DNA of 64,000 bases from Sphagnum compactum (GCA_965153455.1 OZ234494.1:13454001-13518000); one strand, 5' to 3'. Numbered from the stretch's first letter, positions 32,501 to 45,535 are shown. Numbers and translations: made by a program. Notes: generated by a model from the sequence alone, not told the origin.

Positions 32501-33333
32501 TTTTGTTAGCTCCTTAAAAGTTGGTTCAGGTGGGTGACAATTTTGCATAAATTTTTAAAATTTGGAAAGTTTGAACTTTGAAAATATATCTATCAATTCC
32601 AATTGGAATCAAATCATTTAGATTGGTTGACAGGAAATGGTGTCTATTTAAGTGTAGGTGGGTTGATCTCACAATTTTGGCTTTTACAACACTAAGCTTG
32701 GTGATGCTTTGAGTTCCTTACCCTCAACATTTCAAATTCATTTAAAACATCACTAATAAATCATGTAGGTGACATTGTTTAGTTCATCATGGTTAGACGT
32801 TTATGGCAAATAAGAGAAGTTGATCAATGTGAAGTCAATTGTTATTAAAACAAATTAGAAATGATGCATAGGAGGTAAACTATTTATTTTCAAATGTAAA
32901 CACAATTTAATATCTAGAAATGCATTTTGCATTTCTCCCTCATCAATAACATATGTACCTTCAAGTATAATCACTTCATAAAATCAAGAGTAGAGGGGCG
33001 GAAAGTGACTTCACATGGGGCATTGGATATCACAATTTAAAAAACATGGAAGGATTGTTACCTTTACATGGCCATAACAATGCATTGTCAAATGATGATT
33101 TTGACTCTACTTCCTTTAATGATTCTCATGAGGACACAATGGATGTAATAGATGATGAAGAATACATATTGTTTTTAAAAGGACAACCAACAATGGTTAA
33201 GGATTTTATTGACAAATGTTTTGAACTTTTTGTACGAAAAGATCCTAATCAAATCACGAATTTAATCTTGGAGGAACAGACGGACAATATGCTATTTGGA
33301 AAAGTCTCTAATTTCAATGACCTTGAATATTAG

Positions 33334-35990
33334 ATGAGATGTGTAGAACATGATGAGGATAAGAGGAATATGCAATTCATTTCTATTACATCTTCACATA
33401 TATTATGTCTTTCATTAGATTTTGAGATGATTATTCTAGATGGAGATTTGACATTTAAGGAGCTGGACAAACATAAAGATAAATGGGCTAAGATCAAGTC
33501 CAAAATCAAGATTGATTATGATTTGGGTTAAAACAAAATTAACCAATTATGGGATTTACTTGAGCAGTTTTTCAATGTTTTCACTTGGCATAAAGGAGAT
33601 TTGGGATGTTGCAAGCTTGGGGAGCATGTGGTTGACACCCAAGGCTTTCCTCCTTGCAAAACCACGCCAAGGAGGATTTTCTTTTGGAAAAAAACATAAA
33701 TATAAAAATAGATTGATGCATTGGTTCTTTCGGGTAAGAGAAAACCAACTTCATTTGAGTATGCTTATAGGGTAACCTTACTAGTTGAGAAGGATAGGAG
33801 TCGTCAATTTTGTGGAGATTATAGACCACCCAACTTTCAAATACGTTAAGATGCATTTCCAATGCCACTGGTTGAAGGGTTTAGGGTTCATCCATGGCAT
33901 GAAATTGGGAGGAACATTTGGAACATCTTTGATATGTTCTATTGAAATTGAAAGAAATTAATAAATCTCAAACTTAATCCTGGAAAGTGTGAATTTGTTA
34001 AATTTAGTCTAACCTTTCTAGGGCATGTGGTGGGTTGTGAGGGTACATAGCCAAATCCAAAGAAGATCAAGGTTGTTACCAACTTTCTAGTTCTTACCAT
34101 AGTTACTAATGTTAAAGTATTTCTAGGAATGATAGGTTATTATAGGAATTAGGTCAAAGGTTATTTTTGAATAGCCATACCTATTTTTGATTTGACCAAA
34201 AAAGACGTCACTTTTAAATGGAACCCCAAATGTTAGAGTGCTTTTGATTTGTTGAAGGATGCCCTGGTTTTTGTTCCAATCCTTGTTCAACCAGACTTCA
34301 CGAAGGTTTTTATTTTAGATGTGGACTAATCCACATGCAAGGTGGGGGCCATACTTTCACAAAAAGATGGAAGGAATGAGTTGGTGATCATGTATGCAAG
34401 GAAAGGGCTTTCCCCATTTCAAAAGAAGTTCCACCCTATGGAAGGTGAGTGTGATGCATAAGTGTGGAACATTATGGATTTCAAACAATACTTGTACATT
34501 GTAATCATTTCACACTCAAAACTAACCATAAACCTTTGGAGTGGTTGGCTACGGTGTCAATGCCTATGGATGGAGGGGTAGATGGATCAACACATTTTAA
34601 GATTTCTACTTAAAATTTTTACATTGAACAGGGTCTAAACACACGAATGTGGATGCACCTAGCAAAATCCATGTTGATGTTGTTAAAGAAGATGAAAATG
34701 TGACAAATGAATTGCAAGATTACAAGGTGTTGTAACCTATTGATACAACCATTTGGATAGGGAAGAAAAGTTCTAAGATGGGGATCCATGGTTCTGCAAC
34801 AACTAAGAAGCCAAGGATTATTGAATCATTTATTCATGGTGGAGGCAGAGGGAATTGAGGAAGATGAAATTCCTATAGATTCTAATTTGGTTGTAGTAAG
34901 GCCTAATGAGTGATGACATATCGTAATGAAATTGGCCACCTTTGGGGAAGGAAAAACATTGGCAGAAGTGAATAAACATTACTTTTAACATAATAGGACT
35001 ATAGAGGTGAAGGATGTGGTGCACTCTTGTGAACAATGTCACCTTATTAAAAGGACTAGATGTATTAAATCGGAGCTTGAAGAACTCAAGGGCATTCCCA
35101 TTTTGGGATCAATTTTTAAGAGTGGCTCTTAATGTATAGCTAGACCCTCGTCGAAATTAAACATGGCAAAATATATGTTTTAATAATTATTGACAATTAT
35201 TCAAAATGATGTGAAATAAAGGTAGTAATTGAACATGATGTTGAAACTATTGCCATGTTTCTAAAAAATGATGTTATATGCAGGTTTGGAGTTCCTAAAT
35301 ACATTCTGATGGATAATGGCTTTGAGTAGTCTATGAAATTTGATCAATCATGCAAAAATTATGGCATCATACACCAATACATTACACCTCAATGGCCTAG
35401 ATGTAATGGGATGGTGGAGTGGTTGGTTAAGATGCTGAAACATGGGTTCATTGTCTTGTCTACCACACTTGAACGTTCACAAGACTGGGATGCCTAATTA
35501 CCTAGAATTTTGTTTGGATATTGATGTGGAATTCAAGCGAGTACCAAATTCTCTCCACATATGTTGTTGATAGGTCAGACTCTTAGGTTGAAAGCTAACA
35601 ATTTTTTGAGCCCATTGGTTTAAACTTTCAATGATGATGAGGACCTAGTTGTCATGGTTGAATAAATGATTAGCAAACTTCAATTCATTGCGAAGATGCA
35701 TGGATAAGTTTTTGACAATGTCAATTAGGCCCAAGTGAGGTAGAAATGGGTGTATGCTTTCCTAGAAGGGTAAGCATATAATTTTGGGATTAAAAAAAAG
35801 AGTGACTTTTATGAAAATGAAAATGCTAGGAAAAAGAAATCTCCAACATCTAGATGTGAAGGCCCTTTTATGTTTATGAAGTACTTGGATGGAAATGGTT
35901 TTTTGGAACATGATGAATGAGGAAGGATTTGTGCAATCAAGGGAAAAAAAGAACAACTTTGGGATAGACCTTGGAGAGATTTACAATTAT
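33334..35990 (+). pseudogene. gypsy RT-RNase H-integrase remnant
   Basis: Reading across frames and stops gives RT wording WHKGDLGCCKLGEHVVDTQG (about 33590) and FCGDYRPPNFQIR (33810). LKLNPGKCEFVKF and LTFLGHVVG follow (33970-34030), with the RNase H region near 34280-34500 (QPDFTKVFILDVD, MEGECDA). The integrase HHCC finger (NKHYF..CEQCHLIKRTRC, 34970-35060) and integrase core (FGVPKYILMDNG, 35290; QWPRCNGMVEWLVK, 35395) come next. The RT YxDD motif is not preserved. A tail near 35830-35960 resembles the post-integrase segment. More than ten stops make it inactive. Confidence 0.88.
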
Positions 35991-36056
35991 TCCATACTGC
36001 ATTTACATTGTGAAAATTGAAGGACTTAGTCTGTTTTGTAAGGGAGACGTTACATC

Positions 36057-36700
36057 TGTGATGAAAAACCAACGAATGATAACCTATCTGGATGATGTAG
36101 TACCATTAATCATTGAAAGCAAAATACAACAAAACTTTTGGTAGTTAATGGTGATTGGAAGAGGGAGATGGGTTGTTACTTTTGTTCTTATTTGTTTGCT
36201 TATAGGTTATGAACATGGTGGGTTTTTATGATCGACAACACTTATTTTATTTACATGACTTTTTTTTTGGGTGAGCTTTGTGTGTTGTGCTTCTAATGCA
36301 TGATGTTTTTTGTTGGACATTAATCAATAATGGAGTTGGTGTGGAGGATAAATACCAATAACTTTTTGGTTGGGAGTAGTTAAATGTTTTGTTCAGAGTT
36401 TCCTTTGTTGTTTTTGTGGAAGTGATGTTGTAAAATTGTATAGGTTGCAAGGGATGAATGTTTGACTATGTAAGTTGTTTTTCTTTTGGTTGAGGTTATG
36501 CAAATGTCATTGCGTTATGTAGCCCTTAAGAGAAATGTAGTCCAAAAATAAAAGTAAGGGTTGAGGATTAGGGATGTGATGAAGTGCATTAGGGATTTCG
36601 AAAATGATTTCTTTTGGCAAACCAATTCATGTGCCATTTACATACCCATGTGTAAGGGGAACTTATATGCCCTTGTTTTTTTGTTACAGGTGACCAACTT
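36057..36700 (+). repeat. 3' LTR of the gypsy element
   Basis: It begins TGTGATGAAAAACC just after a purine-rich AAGGGAGACG tract (polypurine-tract-like). It aligns to 24590 onward and lacks about 480 bases found in the other LTR after GGTAAACCAATT/GGCAAACCAATT. Confidence 0.75.
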
Positions 36701-39060
36701 TAGAAAAAGGTATTTTGAACTTGAAGTTTTAATAAACATGTTTAGTTGGCAAACTAAATATTTCCTTTTGTTATTAGAACCTCCATATTGTCAAAATTCA
36801 ATCATTTGTAAAAGACTTGGACCTTCCATAGTTAAAATGTGATTGAATATATACCTTGAATCATTTATAATGCTCCCAAGAATACATGTTTTTCATATGT
36901 GTACATTGTAAAACACTTGGAAAAGTTTCCCATTAGGTATATTCAAAGGGTACCTTGGACACACTAATAATATTTCCTTGCAAAATAGGAGGCACCTTGC
37001 ACTTGAAGGATATTAAATCACCAAGGGTTCCATATTGTAGATGGTAGTACAAAATATTGTTTGTTTATTCTTTCTTTGATTGCCCAATTGCCTATCCAAG
37101 ATGTGTCCAGTGATGACATGACACATTTTAGTGCTACCTAGACACAATTTTGTGTCTTATTATGTAGGCTTTGGGCATGTAATGAACATGAAGAGGCATA
37201 TTATGTCTATTACTAGTGTCTATTACATAGCCAAAGTGTGCACAATAGGACCCAAAATTGGTGTCGGGGCATCATCCATCTTTTTTTCAAAAAAATGCAT
37301 CAGGCCAAGGACCAAAAAAAAAAAAACACATATAATACTTCTATTATGAAAACCCATTGCTGATTTAATTTCTGTACCTTACACCCATAAAGAAGCCTTT
37401 TACACATATGTAATGCAATTGGAAAAAATTCTTTGGTATAATCACATGTTACATCCATCAGTATATCCCTCTTAGAAAAAAGAACAACCCTAAGCCTACT
37501 CCTTCCAGTCTTAAGGAGTATGTGTAAGCTTAAAAAGAAACCCGTTCATTTTTCTCAATCTACAAAAGTTTAGATTCATGATAAGGTTCGTTTCATGTTT
37601 ATAATGGATAATGCTCAAAGGGAAAGTGCATTTTCAAAATGGGAGACCATCAAGTATCCCTTTGTCGAAGACCCCTCATTTTTTAGAATGCCCCCACTTT
37701 GGAGCTTTACCCTACACACAAAGCCTTGCCCTTGCAATTTTAGTATCAAGCATGGTTATAATAAAGTAGAATAGTTACTCCACTTTATGAAGGAACATTT
37801 CCAAAAATAAAAAAATCTTCTACAAAGTGGAGTAGTTTTTCAATTTTTGCAATGTTTTTACCCAACATGTATCATGAGGATAAAAAATAAAGACCATGAA
37901 AGCTTTATTCCCCCTAAACCCCTTGGGAGGGTGATGTGAGGTATGGGTGTGTGACTTGGACTTGTGTCTGAGTTTTTGTTGTGCGAATAAAGCCCAAATG
38001 AGAAGTTGGATGAGACAATGATCTAATGGATGAAGTATTGCAAGGATTTGGACTAGTAGGAAGTGTCAAAAGAAGAGATGGTTGGTAATCATGAAGCTTA
38101 GAAGGTGTCGCTATTCTTTAATTGCTTCTTTTCTATTTTTGTGTTGTTTTGTTGTTTGCAAGTTATGAGTTTTGGTTTGCACTTTTCATGGTTTGGAGTC
38201 AACATTGATTGATTTGGTGTTTTGTCTTGTATTTGGATGTGGTGCGTTATGAAGGGTGAACGGTGTAGTATAAGGAGGAGTTTCTAATGTTATGAAGCCA
38301 AGTTCCTTGGTTAAACATTTGGTTTTAGAAATGTTTGTTTAAGCTTTCAAGTTTGGTGTGTTTTGTTTTGGGTTTGAAGTTTTTGAAGAATCCACTTGCC
38401 AATAGTTTTGGTGAGGGATGAATGCCAAATCATCAATGGGATCTTTTTGTAGAGGGCTTTATATCTCCATTGCATCATAGCTCTTTCTCAGAAGGTAGAT
38501 ATGTTAGGTGTATAATGTAGGGACTGATTAAGGAAAGTGATGAAGATTTAAAGGAGTTTCAAGAGCAATCTTCATGGCAATTTGGTTTTTGGTGGAGAGA
38601 GATGTTACATTCTTGGGAATGTTGTGGGTTTTATGTTGATGGGAAGGAGTACCCACATCTATGGGAGCTCTAAAGGGATTTGTACTTAATTAGACCTAAT
38701 GTTATTAGGTGGTAAGTTTGGGTGGTAAGTTCTTAATATTAAGTACAAATACCCATCAATTATTAACTCGAGTATATATCCATTTTACCTACCATTTTTC
38801 AAAACATATGAAAAGGTCAGAGAATCGGCCCAAGAATTGTCAGTTCTTTGCTAATTCTTTCATGAAAATTGCCACTTGTTTAAAGTTTTTAAAACAATCA
38901 CAACCGGTTATTATTTAATTTTGATTTTTTTCAAAGAACCAGAACAAACTATTCTTCGATTTTGGAGTACTTGAAGATCTGAAATTGATGATTCTTTCAA
39001 AATTCAAAGAACCGCACAACACTGCTTATTACCACCTCGGTCGGTATGCTTAGGCTTATG
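36701..39060. other. intergenic region, no gene recognised
   Basis: AT-rich spacer. Near 38900-39020 there is a segment with AAAGAACC, TTCTTCGATTTTGGA and GAACCGCACAACACTG that resembles 57240-57430 and weakly 60000-60240, so it is another dispersed repeat. No coding gene is supported. Confidence 0.45.
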
Positions 39061-39075
39061 ATAAAGTAGCTCACT

Positions 39076-39240
39076 TGGGCTATACCATGGGTAAGGCTGA
39101 GGGTGGGGCGTTCCTGAAATAAGGGGCCTCTAATAAGAGGCGGTCCTACACTTGAGGCCGACCGACGGTTGCCCCTTGCAGACCGCTGTTAACGACGTCA
39201 ACGTCCCCGGGACGCTTTGCAGAAATTAGGGTTAGGGTTT
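39076..39240 (+). promoter_or_regulatory. site II element and telo-box upstream of NOB1
   Basis: TGGGCT (site II, TGGGCY) lies at 39076-39081 and TTAGGGTTAGGGTTT (double telo-box, reverse of AAACCCTAA) at 39226-39240, about 100 bases before the NOB1 start. A GACGTCAACGTC segment near 39194 adds ACGT-type motifs. The site II plus telo-box pair is established as a signature of plant ribosomal-protein and ribosome-biogenesis promoters, which fits NOB1. Confidence 0.7.
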
Positions 39241-39338
39241 GGGGATCGTTTTGTAAATTCTCTCGGAGAATTTTTCCGTAGTCTGTCTACGGACATCTGT
39301 GTCGTTGCTGTTTTGCGGAACGTAGCAAGTAGGAAGTC

Positions 39339-42300
39339 ATGGCTGCCGAGGTTGCAATTTCGACGAGTCCTCCTGCGACTTCAACAACGACTCCAATGGT
39401 CGCCTCTGCGCCAGTAGGATGGTCTGCTGTGGCCAGGAAAGATGCCGTCCCTGTGCCGCCCAGAGTAGCCACGGAGACGGTAAGGTCTCGAAGCGGCCTG
39501 CGTACTCTGGTGGTGGATGCCAATGCTATCATCGGAGGTGCCTCGCATCTCCTCGGAGCTGCTGATAGGTTCTTCACCATACGCCAAGTGCTGGAAGAGG
39601 TGCGGGATCCTATCTCTCGCTTGCAAATGGCGTCGGTGCCGCTGACTCTTGAATGCGTTGAGCCAGAGAAGGAGGCTATCACCAAAGGTGTGGCATTCAA
39701 TTGTTGTTCTTTCTTTCTTTCTGCCTGCGTTCTTTTTTTGGCTTTTTTTGGTGTTGCGAAAGAAGAAGCAGGAATGCCAAATTGTTTGCTTTTGGTGTGT
39801 GGCAGTGGTGCAGTTCGCCCGGGCTACCGGCGACTTGCAAGCGTTGTCGGAAGTGGATTTGAAGCTTATAGCGCTTGCTTACACTCTTGAAACTCAGGCA
39901 CATGGTACTTCGCACCTGCGTTCAAAGCCTCCTCCTCTACAGGTGTATTTTTCTCTCCATTGAATTCTTCCCAAATGCACTACGCTGTATGCACTCAAAA
40001 GTCGAGTTCAACTCTGTTTTCCATTCTCTCAAGGTTTAGGGTTTAGGGACTTGTCAAGGTTAATGAATAAGATGAAGGGTTTGCACACATGGGGTAATTA
40101 TCGAATATGTTCAGGAGTCAGCATTTGTTGTTGTTTTCGTCTGCAAATCACCTCAAAGTATTGCATAATTTTGTGAGGTAGATTTAACCTCTGTTATGAG
40201 TGGCATGCAATTTTAAAGAAGCTGCTGGCTGTCATATGGAGTCTGTAGGTTGCGAGCTCAAAGCCCTAGTATTTTCTGGTGAACTTCTGTCAATGGCAAT
40301 TCAAGGTTTACTTAGATTTTGGTACTAGAGTGGGGAGTGAAATTGGCATGTCTTAGAGCAGCTCCACCAGTGCTCAGTATGTGGCCCAGCAGTGTTCCAC
40401 AGGATGCTGAGGCCAGTAAAAGGCACAGCAGAGCTTAACTTCTGCTGTTGATTGGCTAGATAGTTTGATTGGTCCAGGTGGGTTGCTATTAGTAGTCTCC
40501 CACCTGTTTGTAGTCCCATTTTTAGTTTTATGGGTGGGGTTGGAAAAAATGAAAATATTTAATCTTGGATGGGAGAAATAGTTTTGCAGGGTCACATACC
40601 GAGCACCAGTGGAGCTGCTCTTACAACTCTAATCTGCATAATGCAACCACACAAGATTACTAGCTTTTTTCCCAATCTTTTGACTCTTCTTAAACCCCAG
40701 TAATGCACCCTTCTATATGGACACAACCTCAACCCAACTGTCTGTCATGGATGGTCCTACCTACAAGGACTTTAGTTGCATTTCCAATTCTCCTGGTATA
40801 ACCATGTGGTTTTTGGTGTTGAGGAACCTATAATTTGGAATTGTGAAGGCTATTTTGTATTTGTGCAATTATGTTTGCCTGCAAGTTAAGCTAGTGATGG
40901 TAATGTGGTCTCAGGGGATGATGAGATTTGCAGGTCACTCCAGTTCAAAATCACCGGCAAAAAGAACCTCCTGGATGGGGCACCAATGTTCCAAATCTTC
41001 AGGAATGGGAAGAGCTTCCAGAGGAAGATACCAGTGGCAATGAACCTGGTGAGAAACATATCCAAGGCATCAGCAGCTCCAGGAATCAGTCCCACATCCT
41101 TGGGCTTCAATCCTTAAACTTGAATAAGATGGATGAGATCAAACATTCTGCTGCTCAAAACCAAGAAACTTCCCTTCAAGAAAATACAAATACTGTTTCA
41201 AGCTTGAAACATGTGGGTTGTGAGCCAGCAGTACCTGAGGCCATGGAGAACATCAATATAGAATCGACACTTATCATCAATGGGAATAAACCTGGACCCA
41301 ATAATGAGTTGAAGTTAATGCCAGAGGGAGTTGCTCCAAAAGCCAGCAATACTTCAAGCTTGAAAGATTTGGGCATGCAAGCACCTGAAGTTGTGCATGA
41401 GTTTCAGCCAAAGCCTATCAATAAGGGGAGAAAGCCTGGCCCCAATCTTGAAGGCAAGTCCATGGCAGTGGGCTCTGATGCATCAAAGGGTGAGATTGAG
41501 GAAGAGCACAGCAGTGACTGGGTTAGAGCATGTAGCAGAAGCACTCGCAGAAATTTCCTGAAGCGTGAAGCAAGACGAGCAGCTCAAGCAGTGAATCCAG
41601 AACAAGGTGCAAACACTCAACATGGAATGTTTGGCAAGCGTGCTGAAGTCTCAGCACTGGAAGAAGACATTGATGAAAGAGAGATGCCTGATTTGACAAG
41701 AACAGAGGAAGATGCTTTGAACGGCAAAGCAACTAAAAGTGATAACCCTGCCACCATTGCTGATGCCCTGCTGGATGGGGAGACTCATTCTGCAGACACA
41801 TGGTTGGCTGCAGAAGTTGCAGAGGCATTGAGACAAGATGAGCAGAGCACAGCTGATGGAAATGAAATAGAGGAGACCAGAGCTTTTGCTGCAGCTGTTA
41901 CAGACCTTGAGGAAGAGGATGGTAACACCCAAAACAGTTGGATACTTTTGTCTCAAGCCATTTCTTGTTTGCTGTCATGCCCAATTGTGGTGTCTTCAGC
42001 AAAATTTGAAACTTTGGTTTAAACCTCGAAGTTGCAGTAGATATGAAGCAGCTGCAGATTTAAACTCAATGCAATTGGATGCTACAGGGACCCTATCTGA
42101 AGAGGAGAGCTTTGCAGATACCAGTGGTGAAGATTATGCAACTAGCATTACAGGTGACACAGTGCTGTCAACTCAGGGTGAGAGTGAACAGAGCTGGACC
42201 ATTCGACCTTCCTGGCAGTCTTCTATTGCTTGTGTGACAGGTGATTTTGCAATGCAGAATGTGATTCTTCAGATGGGCCTGCGATTGCTTTCCCCCTCAG

Positions 42301-43916
42301 GGATCCATGTCCGTGAACTCCACCGGTTTGTCCCTTCTTTCACTTGGTTTTAAAGTTCTCTGTCTCATTTATTGCTTTTCTCTTCCTGTGCAGCACTTTG
42401 TAGAAAAGTGCTTATTGTTGTTAATTTTCATGTTTGCAGGTGGGTTCTCAAGTGTACAGCATGTGGGAAGGTGACTCCAGAAGTGGGGCGCATCTTTTGC
42501 CCAAAGTGTGGTAATGGGGGCACTCTATACCGGGTTTCTGTCACTGTGGGAGCCAATGGAAGCCTTCATGCTGGACGCATTCGTCGTATCAGTCTTCGTG
42601 GCACTCGTGTATGCAATGCATTCCATGGTTTATGATGCACTCTCTTAAATGCACATGTGAACAAAGTGATTGTGAAAGTTCCTCTGATTGAAACAAGCAA
42701 CATATCACATTATATTTTCTACTCTCCTACTGTATGTTTGCTGAACCTATAGGCTTGCATAGAATCTATATCCTTGGACTGGAGATACCACATAATAACA
42801 GCATATTGTCATCTAGGGTAGTAGCTTGCCAATTCAGCTATTCTATGGTGTTTGCCTGCACAGCAGATTCACAATGTTCATCTTGGTAATGATTGTCTGC
42901 AGTCCTTCCCATGTTTATTTCCTGAGTATTATGGTAAGCTCTGTATTTGTGGGTGCAGTATTCACTACCTTTGCCAAAAGGGGGAAGAGAGGGAGCAGCC
43001 ACTAATCCTATATTACGGGAAGATCAACTACCCCATAGGCTTCTTTACCCCAAGACAAAGAAAAAGTCTGCAAATGCTGTAAGTGTTGTACTTGCTTACT
43101 TGTTTACTTTGCTGCACGGTGTTTTTGCTATATTTTCAGTGTTCTAGCCAGCATTATGGCTGAGCCTTCCTGTACTTATAGAACCAGACAGCAACTCAGT
43201 ATGCAGGTTCTGCATTGTGCCTGACCCATACCCAATTTTGAGAGCAGAGTTGGTTGGGAAGTTATGGTGGCTTGTCAATATCATGAATGTGGTTGTTGAT
43301 GGTCCCTAGACTGATGAGGGACTGTTGCTCATATACACATGGCACATATTGTTTTCTAGTTCAGGATGAACTTGTGTGGCTCTCTTGTTGGGTGTTCTCC
43401 TTCCTTTCCTGTGTTTGTTTTCTATTTCTTGTTATTTATACCCTTTTCATTTGGTTTCTTTTGACTGGCAAGCTGGTATCATAGAATTTAAGTTTGGACT
43501 CTACTTGAGATGTATAGCAAATATTTGTAAAAGGCAGTCTTTGACCTTCTATCCTTGTGAAAGGGTATGGGCAAACCCTGCAAGTAGCAATTGTACCTAT
43601 GGCCTTTAGATAAGTAAAATAAATTTGGTTATCCTCTCAGTTTAATGTCTGAATTCTGTATTATTTGTGGCATTTCTCCAGTTCTAGGAAATGGGCACAA
43701 GTCCCTTGACATGACTTTCTTCCGCAAGGGCTTAAGATTAAATGTGCCAAATGTTTCATTGAGCTGATTCAGGATCTTGACTTCACCACAATGGACACAA
43801 TATTTCAAGGTGTCCATGCCAAAAATCAGGGTAGGAGTTCTCAAGTGAGAGAGGCAGTTGCTATCTTTGGTGGTCGGCGGAATCCCAATGAGCGGCGGGT
43901 TGCACGCAAGCACTAG
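39339..43916 (+). CDS. NOB1: NOB1, PIN-domain endonuclease for 18S rRNA maturation
   Basis: NOB1 cleaves the 3' end of 18S rRNA (site D) in cytoplasmic pre-40S particles. Seven exons join in phase: 39339-39687, 39806-39942, 40934-41921, 42052-42325, 42440-42608, 42959-43078 and 43773-43916, giving 726 residues (Arabidopsis about 600). The PIN domain has VVDANAII (D60), VLEEVRD (E86/E87) and FARATGDLQ-x5-DLKLIALAYTL (D126, D134). A long acidic linker carries PGWGTNVPNLQEWEEL and SDWVRACSRSTRRNFLKR, as in plant NOB1. Next come ACVTGDFAMQNVILQMGLRL and a zinc ribbon with C588, C591, C603 and C606, then YSLPLPKGGRE and a basic C-terminus. The gene looks complete and functional. The 41921/42052 junction was chosen because it is the phase-compatible GT-AG pair; a nearer TTGCAG acceptor gives a stop. 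Confidence 0.95.
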
Positions 43917-44899
43917 ATCTATCCTGTTATCAATGGAAAAGGTCCAGGAGAAAGATGGAAGGTTGTTTTGTGAACCTTTTTGAGTGAGTTAGTGGTGGCA
44001 CTAGTTCTGGCTTTTGAATGTTGGTTTTTCAGTACAGGAAGAAGACTTCATGATTTATGAAAGCATGAAAGGTTGTCAGCAAGGATCTGCAAACCATGTA
44101 AGAAATGAAGTTATTGCACTGTTGGATCAATTTGGTACATTGCAGAATTTTGGGTGCCATCGTGCATGTGCTGTTGTAGACCGGAAGTTCTATGGATCAC
44201 TCTGTGCTTTTAATTGAGAACAATTAGGGTGGTCCTGTAGCAATCTATGACCTTGTTGCTGCGGACTTTGCAATTGCGCAGGAGGGACTTAGTTCCACCA
44301 AGTTGGTAACAGTCATTGAACTTATCCAGGCAGTGTGATAGGAATCATTACACAAACATGATACAAAGACCAGAACTAGATCTAGAGGTAGGGAAAGATG
44401 TCTTTTTGGATTTGTGTCTTTTCAAAAGCTGTTTTTCAACCACCAAATTCATGAGCAGATTTTCAATGCCTTCTTCACCAATACGCATCTCATTTTTTGT
44501 TTCAATGGAATCTTAATCCAATTGTTGAATTGAATTTAGTTGAATTGTAATTCAATGAAATTTGAATTTGATTTCAATGTATTTGAATTAAGTTTAAGAA
44601 TGTGAGTTCAATTCAAGTTGCATGCAAAGTCGTTCAATGTTTTCATTCGAATGGAACTTAATTTTTCTCACATCACATTTATTTTTTTGGTCAATTGATT
44701 AGTTGATCATCAGTATTGGTGCATAGCAATGTGAAGCCCAAGTTTGATATGAAACAATGGAGGCATTAAAGCAAACATTGAGCTAAGACATACCAAGCAA
44801 AACAAATCGGAGAATATAAATGAGAATATGGGGTACTTGTAGAGCAATGGAGTTTTGGTTAGTGTTGTCCATTGATGGATATAACCACACTGAGGACCA
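43917..44899 (+). other. NOB1 3' flank and spacer
   Basis: No recognised gene. Short frames near 44014-44217 are not similar to anything I know and probably belong to UTR or old debris. 44520-44640 has ATTGAATT-rich low-complexity repeats. Confidence 0.4.
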
Positions 44900-45140
44900 T
44901 CCACAAGAGGAATTAGCCAAATTTGGCTATAGGTCAGAGAGGAAAGTAGAGAAATTTAAGAATCCTGCAATATTTCGACGACCAACTAGAACCTGTTGTC
45001 TAAACATAGTGATTTCAGAATTTTTTTCCTTGAAATCTGGCAACTTTGGCACAAATTTTTCACAAATATCCTTTGGATGAGTCACATTGGATTATTAAAT
45101 TTTTGTTGCCAAGTGGCTAAACTTTGCCCCAAAAAAAGTG
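44900..45140. repeat. MITE-like repeat, family 2 (inverse orientation)
   Basis: CCAAATTTGGCTATAGGTCAGAGAGG at 44918 and the terminal GTTGCCAAGTGGCTAAACTT near 45104, followed by GCCCCAAAAAAAG, mirror the 23195 copy. The copy at 56820 shares GGCTACAGGTCAGAGAGGAA and AATCCTGCAAT. Confidence 0.6.
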
Positions 45141-45334
45141 CTGATGGTAGTATGTTAGACTAGCCAATTGTTAACACCCATTTAAATTTATCCACATCCA
45201 TAGTAAATACACCATGCCAATGGCCTTCAAGCACATACATATACAATTTGAAGGCCCCCTCCATAAAAAGTCAAGCATTTGATAGCTAATTTGCAATGAC
45301 AACAGAATAGCATTTGTATAACTCACCATACACA

Positions 45335-45535
45335 AACCCCAAGATGTAAAAAGACAACATTTTGTAAAGATTCGAAGAGTAAGGAGGAAGTGAAAATGTG
45401 TTTCAAAGTCTTGCAATCTCAATTCGCCATTGTTCAAAACCCTTGCAAACTATGGCAAATCGATACAATCTATGAAATCATAATTGCTTGTGTGATTATG
45501 CACAATATCATAATTGACAAGAGGGATAGTAATTG
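45335..45535 (+). pseudogene. PIF/Harbinger-type transposase C-terminal remnant
   Basis: The plus strand reads KRQHFVKIRRVRRK, a stop, then VLQSQFAIVQNPCKLW and IYEIIIACVIMHNIIIDKRD. This matches the conserved end of plant Harbinger-like transposases (VERAFGVLQ-RF-IV ... ACVILHNMI-ED-RD). The DDE catalytic residues upstream are not recognisable. It is a dead fragment. Confidence 0.8.

Larger units (their letters stand above)
24590..36700 (+). mobile_element. decayed Ty3/gypsy LTR retrotransposon, ~12 kb
   Basis: Two related long terminal repeats begin TGTGATGAAAAACCAA at 24590 and 36057. Between them, in plus orientation, are remnants in canonical Ty3/gypsy order: gag with zinc knuckles (27600-28670), protease (29060-29250), reverse transcriptase (33500-34160), RNase H (34200-34550) and integrase (34900-35720). 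The PRO-RT-RH-INT order identifies the superfamily. Many stops and frameshifts make it inactive. About 3.5 kb between protease and RT lacks pol similarity and carries tandem repeats, suggesting nested insertions. The stop pattern (Q to TAA/TAG, W to TGA/TAG) fits C-to-T decay of methylated DNA. Confidence 0.85.

Noticed and set aside
42041-42051. Acceptor TTGCAG at about 42037 for the NOB1 fourth exon
   Set aside because: With the only good upstream donor it puts the exon out of frame and hits a stop. The acceptor at 42051 keeps phase.
42947-43147. Frame continuing past the SLPLPKGG exon of NOB1
   Set aside because: The GCT|GTAAGTG donor at 43078 and the matching last exon at 43773 give the expected NOB1 C-terminus. 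The extension is intron.
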